Shown piece by piece: positions 29,099 through 38,236 of a stretch of DNA of 64,000 nucleotides. How positions within the stretch are numbered: the first letter of the stretch is position 1; each line of letters begins with the position of its first letter. The position numbers and the translations under genes were made by a program. The notes beneath the pieces were generated by a model that made no database searches, was not told where the DNA came from, and was given only the letters and a program-made list of their open reading frames with translations. This stretch comes from Agapetus fuscipes (Eukaryota; Arthropoda; Insecta; Trichoptera; Glossosomatidae), in contig OX637339.1 in NCBI GenBank assembly GCA_951799405.1, positions 1,302,001 to 1,366,000 on the forward strand, in the 5' to 3' direction.

Positions 29099-29555
29099 AC
29101 GTGCACACAGCACTGCATTTACGGAAGTGGCTTTTCATCACAGCAGCGCCTGAAGTCGAGACACAGCTTCCTTAGTTCTGTGCAGCCCTTGTCTTCGGAT
29201 CCAGTGGCGGAGAGATTACAAATGTGGAAGGAGGAATGCCCGGAGAGCTTTGTGCAGCCTTCAGAGAGCCTACCTCCAGGAAAGAACCTCGAGTGGCCCG
29301 TATGGAGATCCATGAACAGATTGAGGACCAATGTTGGAAGAGCCCGGGCCAGCATGCTGACCTGGGGATTTCTGGGACGGGAGGACTCTACACTATGTGA
29401 GTGTGGAGCTCAGCAAACTATGGAGCACCTGCGGTGTTGTCCCTCCTGTCCGACAAGCTGCTCCATGGATGATCTCTTTGCGGGAAACCAAAGAGCTGTA
29501 GACATTGCTCGTTACTGGGCCAATACGGTGTGAAGCTGACACGAAGAAGAAGAAG
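29099..29555 (+). mobile_element. RTE-like LINE 3' end with 13-bp target duplication
   Basis: A 117-codon frame reads NRLRTNVGRARASMLTWGFL, STLCECGAQQTMEHLRCCPS and NQRAVDIARYWANTV, a Cys/His-bearing C-terminus (CxCxxxxTxxHLxxCP) known from insect LINEs. The tail is (GAA)n. Duplications ACCGTAAAATCTA flank it at 29086-29098 and 29556-29568, immediately after the (TTA)n tail of the LINE before it. Confidence 0.9.
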
Positions 29556-29568
29556 ACCGTAAAATCTA

Positions 29569-30310
29569 CAAAGTTCTTTTTAAAATACATAAAATAAAAC
29601 ATACATAAAATATTGTAAATATTTTTATTTCATTTTGAATATAAATATTATAATTAGGGAGAATTTATGTGGGAAATACAAAAAAAAAAACAAATTATAA
29701 TCATTAATTTTTTTTACGAAAAGTGCCAAATTTGTGTGAAAATATATCGATGATAAAACTGGATAAGTTACATTTTAAGCTAACATGAGTTTCTCGAGAA
29801 AAAAAATACAATTTAAACATATTTATAAAAAGACAAAGTTTTCCTAAATTAAATTGAATAAAATGAATTATCATTTTTCTCAAAAATATATTATTGAATC
29901 AAAATGATTCAATAATAAATACACATTAAATAAATAAATATTTTATTGTAATAAGAAGGATTTTTACCTTGTTTTATATACATAAGAATGGTGTACAAAT
30001 TGGATAGCATTCATTTTATTTTAAAAAGCAAAATTTTAAAAGTATCTATCTCTAAAAAAATTCTAAGCTCCAAAGATATGTATTTTTTTTATTTTCTAAA
30101 GAATTAAAAAATATAAATTAAAATTAATTTTATATTCGTTATTTTAATAATTTTAAAATTAAATTTTTGGACATGGTTTATTCTTTTTTATACAAATCTA
30201 TTTATATATTTTTATATATTCGCAGGTACATACTTTTTAAGCTTTTTATCACTAATTTATTTTTTGTGTGATTTCTTTGGTAAATTGAGAGTATTTTAAA
30301 TGTTTTAAAG
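29569..30310. other. AT-rich, no gene; scrap of element I near 29765
   Basis: TTTAAGCTAACATGAGTTTCTC matches the start of family I for about 30 bp, then diverges. No other match. Confidence 0.4.
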
Positions 30311-31395
30311 AATGAAAAAAACGGATTTTACTGACCTTGCAAAAGAGAAGAACGATTTTCTCTACGTTTCGTCGGAGTCATATCCGACGTCCTCAGGAGA
30401 CGTGTATCCTCTACAAAGAGGAACCACGAACTGTTGAATTAGTGTTGTTTGATCGAGGTCGAAGATTGTAGGTATTTTTTATAAACCTTCGGTGATACAT
30501 CCATAGATGTCGCTGTAGCCCCAGAGATACAGAAGGACGATATTATGTAACGCAAAAAAAAAACGCACCTAAGCTACACATATAGTGTAACTTCTTTCCG
30601 CGTTATCCCCGAAGGGGTCGCATGTGGCGAGTTGAACCTATTTATTTTTACAGGTAAGGGGGCTGGCCTTACGCCAACCACTTCAGTTGAAGTGGAGGTT
30701 TCCCAGCTCCCGAGAGTGCTCGTAATCACTTCTTGTGAAGGCTGAGTAAACCTTGCCGGTATTTTATTTTTGGGTTTGAAATAAACACCGAAACGGGAAA
30801 TCATTTCTGACACCCTCGGTGGGATTCGAACCCGAGCTTTCGGCATGTAATGCAAGCACTCTACCACCTGAGCTATCGACCGGACATGTCTTTTTGTGAA
30901 ATCGTCCGATTAATGAAAGGGTGGATCATTGAAGTTAGTACTGGCCTCCATATACTGGAAAGTTTGTAGCTGTCATCTCTGTTCAACGTTGTTCAACTCT
31001 GTTGACAACTCGTTGTTCGACTCTGTTGAACAGAGATGTCAGCTACAAACTTTCCAGTATATGGAGGCCAGTACTAACTTCAATGATCCACCCTTTCATG
31101 AATCGGACGATTTCACAAGAAGACATAATATCGTCCTTCTGTACAACTGGAGCTATAGCGACATCTATGGATGTATCACCGAAGGTTAATAAAAATACCT
31201 ACAACCTTCGACCTCGATCAAACAACAATAATTCAACAATTCATGGTTCCTCTTTGAAAAGGACACACGTCTCCTGAGGACGTCGGATATGACTCCGACG
31301 AAACGTAGAGAAAATCGTTCTTCTCTTTTGCACGGTCAGTAAAATCCGTTTTTTTCATTCTTTAAAATGCCTAACGACCGTAATCATAATTTAAA
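30311..31395. mobile_element. head-to-head pair of Penelope-like elements
   Basis: Left arm (- orientation) carries TCGTCGGAGTCATATCCGAC and right arm (+) GTCGGATATGACTCCGACGA: both have the CTGAGGA-hairpin-GAAA core. The centre, 30918-31085, is a near-perfect palindrome (TTTGTAGCTGTCATCTCTGT versus ACAGAGATGTCAGCTACAAA). A SINE B copy interrupts the left arm. The right arm extends to TAACGACCGTAATCATAATT, which is the inverted start of the 9762 element. Confidence 0.85.
30560..30893 (-). repeat. SINE B, full length, nested in the left arm
   Basis: From CTACACATATAGTGTAACTT to GGTGGGATTCGAACCCGAGC and GAGCTATCGACCGGACA. The right arm shows the uninterrupted target, GACATAATATCGTCC, so the SINE came later than the pair. 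Confidence 0.95.
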
Positions 31396-31588
31396 ATATT
31401 TTTAATGTATTCATATAATTTTTATACACATTAAATAAAAAAAAAGATTTAAAGAAATATTTAAATTGAGTATTGTTTAATACAAGGAACAATTAAAAAA
31501 AAATAAAGTCCCACAGAAAAAAGTCACCAACTAAGCTGCACATATAATACAACTCTTTATTACGGTGTTGCCAAAGGGGTGGCGAGTG

Positions 31589-31834
31589 AAATCTAATCTA
31601 AGTTGCAAAGATATGCTACATTGGAGATTCACATTACATTTTCACAAGCAGACACGTACAAGTTCGCGCTTGCACATGTCGCATGTGAACCTACAACACA
31701 AAAACCAAATCTCAAATGGACATACACCCTGCAACTCTTGCCGTCCTTCCCTGAAACAGGAGTGACATTGGCAAAGTGAAACATTTTTACAGAATGAGTG
31801 GTCAGCCGCATACCAACCTATAAGTCAAGGAACA
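31589..31834 (-). repeat. retroposon C, full length
   Basis: AATCTAATCTAAGTTGCAAA to ACCAACCTATAAGTCAAGGA. Confidence 0.9.
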
Positions 31835-32014
31835 TACACGACAAATTACATTTTTAAATCAATAAATAATAATATGTATGGACATCAAAACTAAAACAGA
31901 AAACAAATTCCAATTTGATAAATCCTACCCGCCAACATTACAGATCAACCGCCAACAGTGAAAAACTTTTTTATTTTAACAGACAAGGGCTTTGCGTCAA
32001 CCACTTATTACTTT

Positions 32015-32105
32015 TTTAATAGATTTGTGAAGAGGAATGCAATTCATCACGCATTTTGCCGGGCAGAAAGCAGGTGTTAACATTGTCAATAATAAATTAA
32101 TTATT
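32015..32105 (-). repeat. SINE D, 3' fragment
   Basis: AATAGATTTGTGAAGAGGAA and GCAGAAAGCAGGTGTTAACA match the D 3' end only. Confidence 0.7.
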
Positions 32106-32164
32106 TGATATTTGTGTGTGAATGTTATCTTGGATGTGATTCACATATAAAAGCAGCGCAAACG

Positions 32165-32372
32165 CAAACGCAACTAAGCTACGCATATAGTGTAACTTCT
32201 TTCCGCGTTATCCCCGAAGGGTTTCGCATGTGGCGAGTGGAACCTATTTATTTTTACAGGTAAAGGGGCCGGCCTTCAATTGAAGTGGGAGTATCCCAGC
32301 TCCCCAGGGGACTGGTACTCATTTCTTGTGAAGGCTTAGTAAACCTTGCCGGTAAGCCAGCGCTCACCAAAT
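32165..32372 (-). repeat. SINE B 3' part joined to a SINE A tail scrap
   Basis: CATATAGTGTAACTTCTTTC through GGCTTAGTAAACCTTGCCGG is SINE B on the - strand; then CCAGCGCTCACCAAATAAAT, the end of the short-tail SINE A, on the + strand. Confidence 0.75.
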
Positions 32373-32399
32373 AAATTGACCTAAAATTATTATTATTAG

Positions 32400-32677
32400 T
32401 ATAAAATGTATAATTTCGCGCTAACACATGCCGCATGTGGACCTACAATATAAAAAACCCAATCTAAAATGAACATGAGCCCTGCAACTCTTGCCGTCCT
32501 TCCCTGAAACAGGGGTGACATTGGCAAAGTGAACCATTTTTTACAGTATGGGTGGTCAGCCGCATACCAACCTATAAGTCAAGGAACTTATACATGTCTG
32601 TTTGTGGGAATGCATTTAATATAAATCTTAAATGATATATTATATGCTTGCAGCTTAGATTAGATTAGATTAGATAA
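32400..32677 (+). repeat. retroposon C with inverted 5' part
   Basis: 32400-32586 is the 5' part of C in - orientation, ending ACCTATAAGTCAAGGAA. Directly joined is CTTATACATGTCTGTTTGTG, the 3' part in + orientation, ending TTAGATTAGATTAGATTAGA. The two parts overlap in family coordinates by about 8 bp (TTATACAT). This is the shape expected of twin priming during target-primed reverse transcription. Confidence 0.9.
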
Positions 32678-32967
32678 AATGTGTATATTATTATAATATG
32701 AAATTGGTTACATTTTTCTGTTAGACTTTGATAAAATATATTTCAATAAATAAATAAAATTATTTATTCAAGTTAAATAAATTCCATTTTTATTTGAGCT
32801 AATGTGAGCAATATATCCTTTTAAATTTTACTTAAAAATAAATCAATGGAAGCACAATGAAAGTTGATATTATTATTATCTTAAATTGAGCTTTTTAGAA
32901 CCAAAGGTAGAAATATAGGTTTTTTTTCTCAAATGAGATAAGAACTATTATAGATAATAATTAGCAG

Positions 32968-33494
32968 TGGCGAAGGGTGCCAAACAAGGGAGGCAAAAAT
33001 GATAACAAAGTAAAATGAATGGTTTCTATGGGGAAAAAATACGTATTGTTTTTTTTGGTTTTAAATGTACTTTTTTACTTTGTGCCTTTTTTTTTTAAGA
33101 AATCCTGTGCGGGAGACTCCCTAGATTCTTAAGACTCTAGGGGTCTATGACACTTGTTGTAGTGCCGCAGAGGGGTACGAGCTTGGTCGTCGCTACAAAG
33201 CGCCAATACTCTACTAAGACTGTTGTTGCTGTAAGGCTGGATGGACCTTTGGTGACCGGTCATTGGTAAAGGTTTTTATGAATTTTTCAACCCAGCGAAG
33301 AGCACATTCAAAATATAAATGGTATATTTTTGTGCTCCGCCGGGATCCGAATCCACAACCTTCCATTTACGAGTCCGAAGTGTTGCCACTACGGACTACG
33401 TACCGGTTCAAGATTTTTTATATTTTTTAACTACTTTGTTGCCTCATTTTAAAAGAGAAGCCGATGGGAATCGAGTTATAGGCACCTTTCGCCA
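32968..33494. mobile_element. element K, complete, carrying SINE A
   Basis: The ends TGGCGAAGGGTGCC and GGCACCTTTCGCCA are inverted. The inner sequence matches 17735-17885, which lacks the SINE. Confidence 0.8.
33097..33412 (-). repeat. SINE A, full length, nested in K
   Basis: AAATCCTGTGCGGGAGACTC tail through GGGATCCGAATCCACAACCT (box B complement, one change) to ACTACGGACTACGTACCGGT. Confidence 0.9.
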
Positions 33495-33539
33495 ATGATG
33501 ATAATTAGTGTTATACAGGCGCGTGCTGGACAGTTAATG

Positions 33540-33990
33540 AATGTGAGCTGAGTAAAGTATGTACGGTTGAAATGGCTTACCTGAGAGCAATGGCTGGAAA
33601 GACACTGAATGATAGAGTACGTAATGATTGGGTGATGAACGAGTGTGATATAAAAGAGAATATGAGAATGAAAGTACAAAAAAGTACGATGAGATGGTTC
33701 GGACATCTCGAAAGAATGGATGATGAACGACTAACGAAGAAAGTGTACAAAGGAAATGTCAGAGGAAAGCGCGGAAGGGGAAGGCCGAGGAAAGAATGGT
33801 TAGACCAAATAGGTGAGATTGCGAAAGAATGGAATCTGCAGAGTGAGAATAGGAGAAGAGTATGTATGAAGAAGGTGATGGATATTGAGGAAATGAAAGT
33901 GGTTTGTAAGGACAGAAAAAAGTGGAGGCGCATCTGCGGAGGTACCGGCCACCCCTAGTGGAACGGCGGCAGGATACAGTACCCGTTTTG
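33540..33990 (+). mobile_element. RTE-like LINE C-terminus
   Basis: An open frame (33572-33958) reads MRWFGHLERMDDERLTKKVY, GKRGRGRPRKEWLDQIGEIA and VCKDRKKWRRICGGTGHP. WFGHxxRM and RGRGRPRK are typical of the RTE-like LINE C-terminus. Upstream, TLNDRVRND continues the family. It is 5'-truncated. Confidence 0.9.
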
Positions 33991-34514
33991 TATATATGTG
34001 TCAGAATGACCAACTGCACATGGACGCTCATACAAAGCTTTATATTTTAACAAGTGGCGGAAAGCCTTCCCGTGAAGTAAAATCAAAGGCACGCCTGTAA
34101 CCTAGAGTTTCTTATTTTGATTGATTATTTTGATTAGAACCTCTAGGCTCTAGGTTAGAGGCGTGCTTGTGCTTACTGAAGCAAAAAGCATACCTCGGGT
34201 GGCACTCCTTGTGGTTTCTATGTATATCACGGGTTGCGTGAAGGATATAATAAAAATATTAATATGGAAAAACCAAAAAGGGCATAATCTTTGTTTCAAT
34301 GTATTTATCTTATTTTATAAAAAAAAAACTATATTGCCGCCTTTGGTTCCATACAACTCAAATGTCACCTGTAAGTATCAAATGAAAAACTAGAGAATCA
34401 ACAATAAACAATTTTTTTCTTATATCTAAGTTTATTTATAAACTATCGTATTTAAAACTATAGAGCTAGATGGCACGTTGGTTTGATCAGCGTTTTTTTT
34501 AAAATTAAGTCTAA
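33991..34514. other. no gene; one short inverted repeat
   Basis: GCACGCCTGTAACCTAGAG (34091-34109) and CTCTAGGCTCTAGGTTAGAG/GCGTGC (34142 on) form an imperfect inverted repeat. Nothing else supported. Confidence 0.4.
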
Positions 34515-34945
34515 GTTTATAATCTATAATCTAAGCTGCAAAAATTTGTTAACATTTAGGATTCATATAAAATGCATGCTCACAAGCAGACACGTGTAAT
34601 TTCGCGTTAACATTATGCCAGATGTATACCTACTTACAAAATAAAATCCCGACCTTTTCTGAAACAGGGATAACATTAATTGTACATTGAAGCCTTCACG
34701 GCCGGTTCTTGTTAACACAATCACTTTATTCGGGCTATGTAGCCGTGGTCTGGTTAATTTTTTCCGGACAGTTTCGCCCATTGCTCCGATGGGCAATATC
34801 AGCGGTTGGCTAGTCGCTGTGATCTTCTTGCTGTGATCAGATCCTGTAAGATCACTGTCCGGAAAGAATTAACCAGACCACGGCTACATAGCCCGAATAA
34901 AGTGATTGTGTGAACAGCGATAACATTGGCAATGTGAACCAATTG
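34515..34945 (-). repeat. retroposon C, split by a Penelope-like element
   Basis: AATCTAAGCTGCAAAAATTT...TTTTCTGAAACAGGGATAAC on the left, ATTGGCAATGTGAACCAATT on the right. Confidence 0.8.
34678..34918. mobile_element. Penelope-like foldback, 9-bp target duplication
   Basis: 241 bp with arms TTCGGGCTATGTAGCCGTGG and CCACGGCTACATAGCCCGAA. GATAACATT lies at 34669-34677 and 34919-34927. The - strand carries CGCTGATATTGCCCATCGGA and CAATGGGCGAAACTGTCC (a decayed CTGATGA, a stem and GAAA). Confidence 0.95.
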
Positions 34946-35039
34946 AAAAAGAGGTCAAGAAAAAATTTAATATTGTAAAATGTAGGCAGGTAAAACGCAA
35001 CTCGCAAGTTGGTCGCAGGTACTTAATAAAAATATTTTT

Positions 35040-35330
35040 TAAAACTTTTCAGGATGTTCCTTGACTTAACTGTTGGTATGAGGCTGACTACCCATAGCTC
35101 CTTTACAAAATTGGTTTGCCTTTTTGGATCGACGGGCAAATGGGAAAAAATATCGATCTTTTGACATATCAGTTGCAAATTTTCAAGTTCATGTGATTGA
35201 GATTTGAATTTTTATTTTTTAATTAGACATGCAGAGTGCGTAAGCAAGAACTTACACTCTGCTTGTGGGTACAGCATTAAAATATGAATCTTACATGTTA
35301 ATTTTTCTTGGCAACTTAGATTATAGACAA
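35040..35330 (+). repeat. retroposon C, diverged
   Basis: TTCCTTGACTTAACTGTTGG to CTTGGCAACTTAGATTATAG; the middle is strongly changed. Confidence 0.75.
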
Positions 35331-35934
35331 ATGCGATATTAAAAGGACTCTGAAAAATATATTTGAAAAATAGTGTACCGTGAAATTTTAGAAGAAAATT
35401 TAGCTCTTGGTGCTTTGAGAGAAAATTTTGCGGGCGTGGGAAATATGAAAAAAAATGAGGTCGGAATATTGAAGAGGGCGCGAAAACAAAGTCGTCACTC
35501 GGCCGGGTTGCCAGGGAAAAGATCTACGAATATTTTGTTATTGGTTGCTTATGATTGTAGTAGGTACATACAAGACTGGCGTTTCCCCGTCGAGAAAAAT
35601 GTTTGGACCTCATTGGTAGAAGTGGTAGAATTGGCCAGTATCTTTTTCGTTTTTTTTTCTCATACATTCATCCCAATCATTTATTTTTTTAAACTTCTTT
35701 CTATTTTCAAACATGCTTTTTTTTTCAAAAATTGCCACCCTTTCATTCCATTACCATAACATTTATTTTGGTCCACCGATACAATTTTTTTGTGATTAAA
35801 AAAATACTTTCAGGGGGATTGCATCCAGAACTATGATGTAATAATATATTGAAAGGTCTAACTACATAACCCAGTGTCCCTAAAATGCTGCCTTTGAAAC
35901 GTGGGTGTACCGTCGGATGATCAAAATATCCTGG
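35331..35934. other. no gene recognised
   Basis: An open frame at 35373-35759 begins at GTG, has no recognisable motif, and runs into a Phe/Ile-rich AT tract, so I do not call it a gene. Confidence 0.35.
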
Positions 35935-36004
35935 ATGGATACCAATGACCGGTCACCAAAGGTCCATCCAGCCTTACAGCAACTGGGTCTTGCTTGAAAT
36001 TTTT
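35935..36004 (+). repeat. SINE A body fragment
   Basis: ACCGGTCACCAAAGGTCCAT and ACAGCAACTGGGTCTTGCTT, then a T-run that starts the antisense SINE D. Confidence 0.75.
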
Positions 36005-36262
36005 TTTTTTTTTTTTAAATAGATTTGTGAAGAGGAATGCAATTCACCAACCTATTCTGCCTGGCCAGAAACAGGTATTTAAATCATCATTTAATAATTC
36101 ATTATTGTTTTATTATTAATGAATTATTAAATAATAATTACCCAATAACATCTGTTGAACCAGGGTCTAAGTTAAAGTCAAGTGACCCAAGCGAGGATCG
36201 AACCAACGTTGTTCCATTCGAAACACGCTAGAAAGATCAGCCCTCTTGGCCCCCGCGGCTAT
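36005..36262 (-). repeat. SINE D, full length
   Basis: AATAGATTTGTGAAGAGGAA to GACCCAAGCGAGGATCGAAC and CTTGGCCCCCGCGGCTATA. Confidence 0.9.
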
Positions 36263-36284
36263 AACCCCGACGCTTAAAATTGAC

Positions 36285-36522
36285 GCTTTGTAGCGACGAC
36301 GACCAAGCTCGTAAAAAGATCGCTGGGTCAATTGCTTGAATGAATGCTTGCATTTCATGCCGAGCCTTCACAAGAAATGAGAACCAGCCCCCCCGGGAGC
36401 TGGGAAACCCCCACTTCAACTGATAGTGGTTGGTGTGTGGCCGGCCCCCTTACCCATAAAAATAAATAGGTCCCGAATCGCCACATGCAAAGAAGTTACA
36501 CTATATGTGTAGCTTAGTTGAG
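36285..36522 (+). repeat. A-B dimeric SINE, 5'-truncated
   Basis: GACGCTTTGTAGCGACGACG (SINE A 3' body) passes at AAGCTCGTAAAAAG into a degenerate SINE B head and then AGCCTTCACAAGAAATGAGA to ACACTATATGTGTAGCTTAG. The same junction is at 62.78 kb. Confidence 0.8.
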
Positions 36523-36639
36523 TTTTTTTTTTGCGATCGAGTCACAAATGTCGCGGTTCTTTCCCTTATGAATACTAGAGCCTGACTCCTGATGTCCATC
36601 AAATTTATACATGGAAGAGATGATAAGTGCATCTCATCA

Positions 36640-38010
36640 AACAGGGAAGAATAGAGAGACGACGAGATCCAGGTAGAAGGAGAACTTCCTGGTCGAAGAA
36701 CCTGAGATAATGGTTTGGTAGAAGTACAAGATGTCTCTGTCGTGCGGCAGTATGGAAAGTAAAGATTGCTATATGACAATTATTGGGCTTCAATGAATCT
36801 AATACAAAGACGCAAGATCCCACGTACTCTTAAATGAGGTCATGTCAAAGTAAGGTAGAATATTAGAATTTTAATCCCTCATCCAAATATGGATTTGTAT
36901 GGATTGTGTCTAATACTTCCATCTCTTAATTCAGCAGATGTTTACCCACACAAAAACACAGGATCCCACGCAAATAGAGTCATCTACTTGAGACCCTCAT
37001 TTCTCCTTCCTTTAGGTTAAAAAAGGAAATGGAATTACGGCATTCGTGCCTTGCTTGAATATGGGATTTGTGGTGTTGATCCACATGATCAATCTTAGGA
37101 TAGGCAGGTAAAATCACGATGAAGTTTTATTGAAAGTGAAATTCTATATACGAGTATTTTGTGTAATACTTGCGTTGTTTGATCCATTCATTCCATCTTC
37201 CGTCAGGGTTAAAGTCTCTTGATTCAGACAATTTTACCCCATACAATGACGCAGTATTCAACCTAAAATGTGGTCGTTTAGTTAAGATCCTCATTCCCCC
37301 TTTTTTTGGTCAAAAATAAAATGGTCCTCGTGCCTTGTTTGGATATGGGATTTGTCTGTGGATCGACACAAAGTTATTGACCAATTTTTAATTAGAAGTT
37401 GCTTTATCCAATTTTAAATTAGAAGTTGCTTTATTAAAGATGGATTTACAAAGATTGTGTCTAGTACTTCTATCTCTTGATCCAGCGCACAGACATACAC
37501 GAATTTGTTGATCAACCCTGAAGGCAGACGAGACGAAAATTAATTTGCTTTATGAAAGGTGATTTTGTATACTATCTATTTGTGTTCGATCCATTCATTC
37601 CATCTTCCTTCAAGGTTTGAGAAAATTGAAATTAGGAACTTCGTGCCTTGTTCAGATATAGAATTTGTCGTGCTAGTTTGGTCAACAAAGTTGTTGACCA
37701 AACCTGTAGGCAGACCAGATAAGAATGAAGTTGCTTTATTAAAGATGGATTTGTATAGATTGTGTCTTATACTTCTTCTGTCTCTTGATTCGGGAGATTT
37801 TAACCCACGCAAAGACGGAGTATTCAACCTAAATATGGTCACCTAGTTGAGATCCTCATTCCCCCTTCCATAAGAAGATCAATAAGAAGATGAAACTACG
37901 AAACCTCGTGCCTTGTTTCAATATGGGATTTGTGGTGTTGACCGACACAAAGTTGTTGACTAAACCTGAAGGCAGACCAGATAAGAATGAAGTTGCTTTA
38001 TTAAAGATGG
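36640..38010 (-). repeat. decayed tandem copies of the Mpv17-like last exon and 3' flank
   Basis: At least four ~300-bp units lie downstream of the real last exon. Each carries a version of TTAAAGATGGATTTGTATAG, CTTCTGTCTCTTGATCCAGC, a decayed piece of the coding end (real CCATACGAAGGCGCAGGAGC; copies such as CCCACGCAAAGACGGAGTAT and CCCACACAAAAACACAGGAT), and CGTGCCTTGTTTCAATATGG. Positions: about 36800, 36890, 37210, 37440 and 37740. The copies are frameshifted and not functional exons. Confidence 0.85.
37997..38002 (-). terminator. candidate polyadenylation signal of the Mpv17-like gene
   Basis: AATAAA on the - strand, 26 nt past the TAG stop. Close to the stop but the only canonical hexamer in the immediate 3' flank; similar hexamers occur in the downstream tandem copies. 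Confidence 0.4.
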
Positions 38011-38027
38011 ATTTGTATAGATTGTCT

Positions 38028-38236
38028 CTAATACTTCTGTCTCTTGATCCAGCACAGGATGTTGACCCATACGAAGGCGCAGGAGCCCACGTAGATGACC
38101 CTGAAGGCGGGCGGGATGAGCATGAAGTTAAAAGCCTGTGCTGGCAGCCAGAACATGCAGCTGGTCTGGAAGGTGGGCAGGATCTTGCTCTGGCACTCCT
38201 CCCAGCAGTCCTTCTTTCTCTCCATCAGACTCATAC
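38028..38236 (-). CDS. MPV17L: Mpv17-like gene, exon 4 (C-terminal)
   Basis: The acceptor TTGGTGTTCCAG precedes GTATGAGTCTG. After the split Gly codon it reads MSLMERKKDCWEECQSKILP, FWLPAQAFNFMLIPPAFRVI and YVGSCAFVWVNILCWIKRQK, ending Y and TAG at 38030-38028. WPxxQxxNFxxVP is the family's most conserved block; here W-L-P-AQ-AFNF-MLIP. GC-rich compared with the flanks. Confidence 0.9.

Noticed and set aside
33577..34031. 118- and 90-codon ORFs on the - strand
   Set aside because: Antisense of the RTE-like C-terminal frame, which has the WFGH and RGRGRPRK motifs.
35373..35759. 128-codon ORF starting at GTG
   Set aside because: Non-ATG start, no motif, ends in a Phe/Ile-rich tract typical of AT-rich non-coding DNA.
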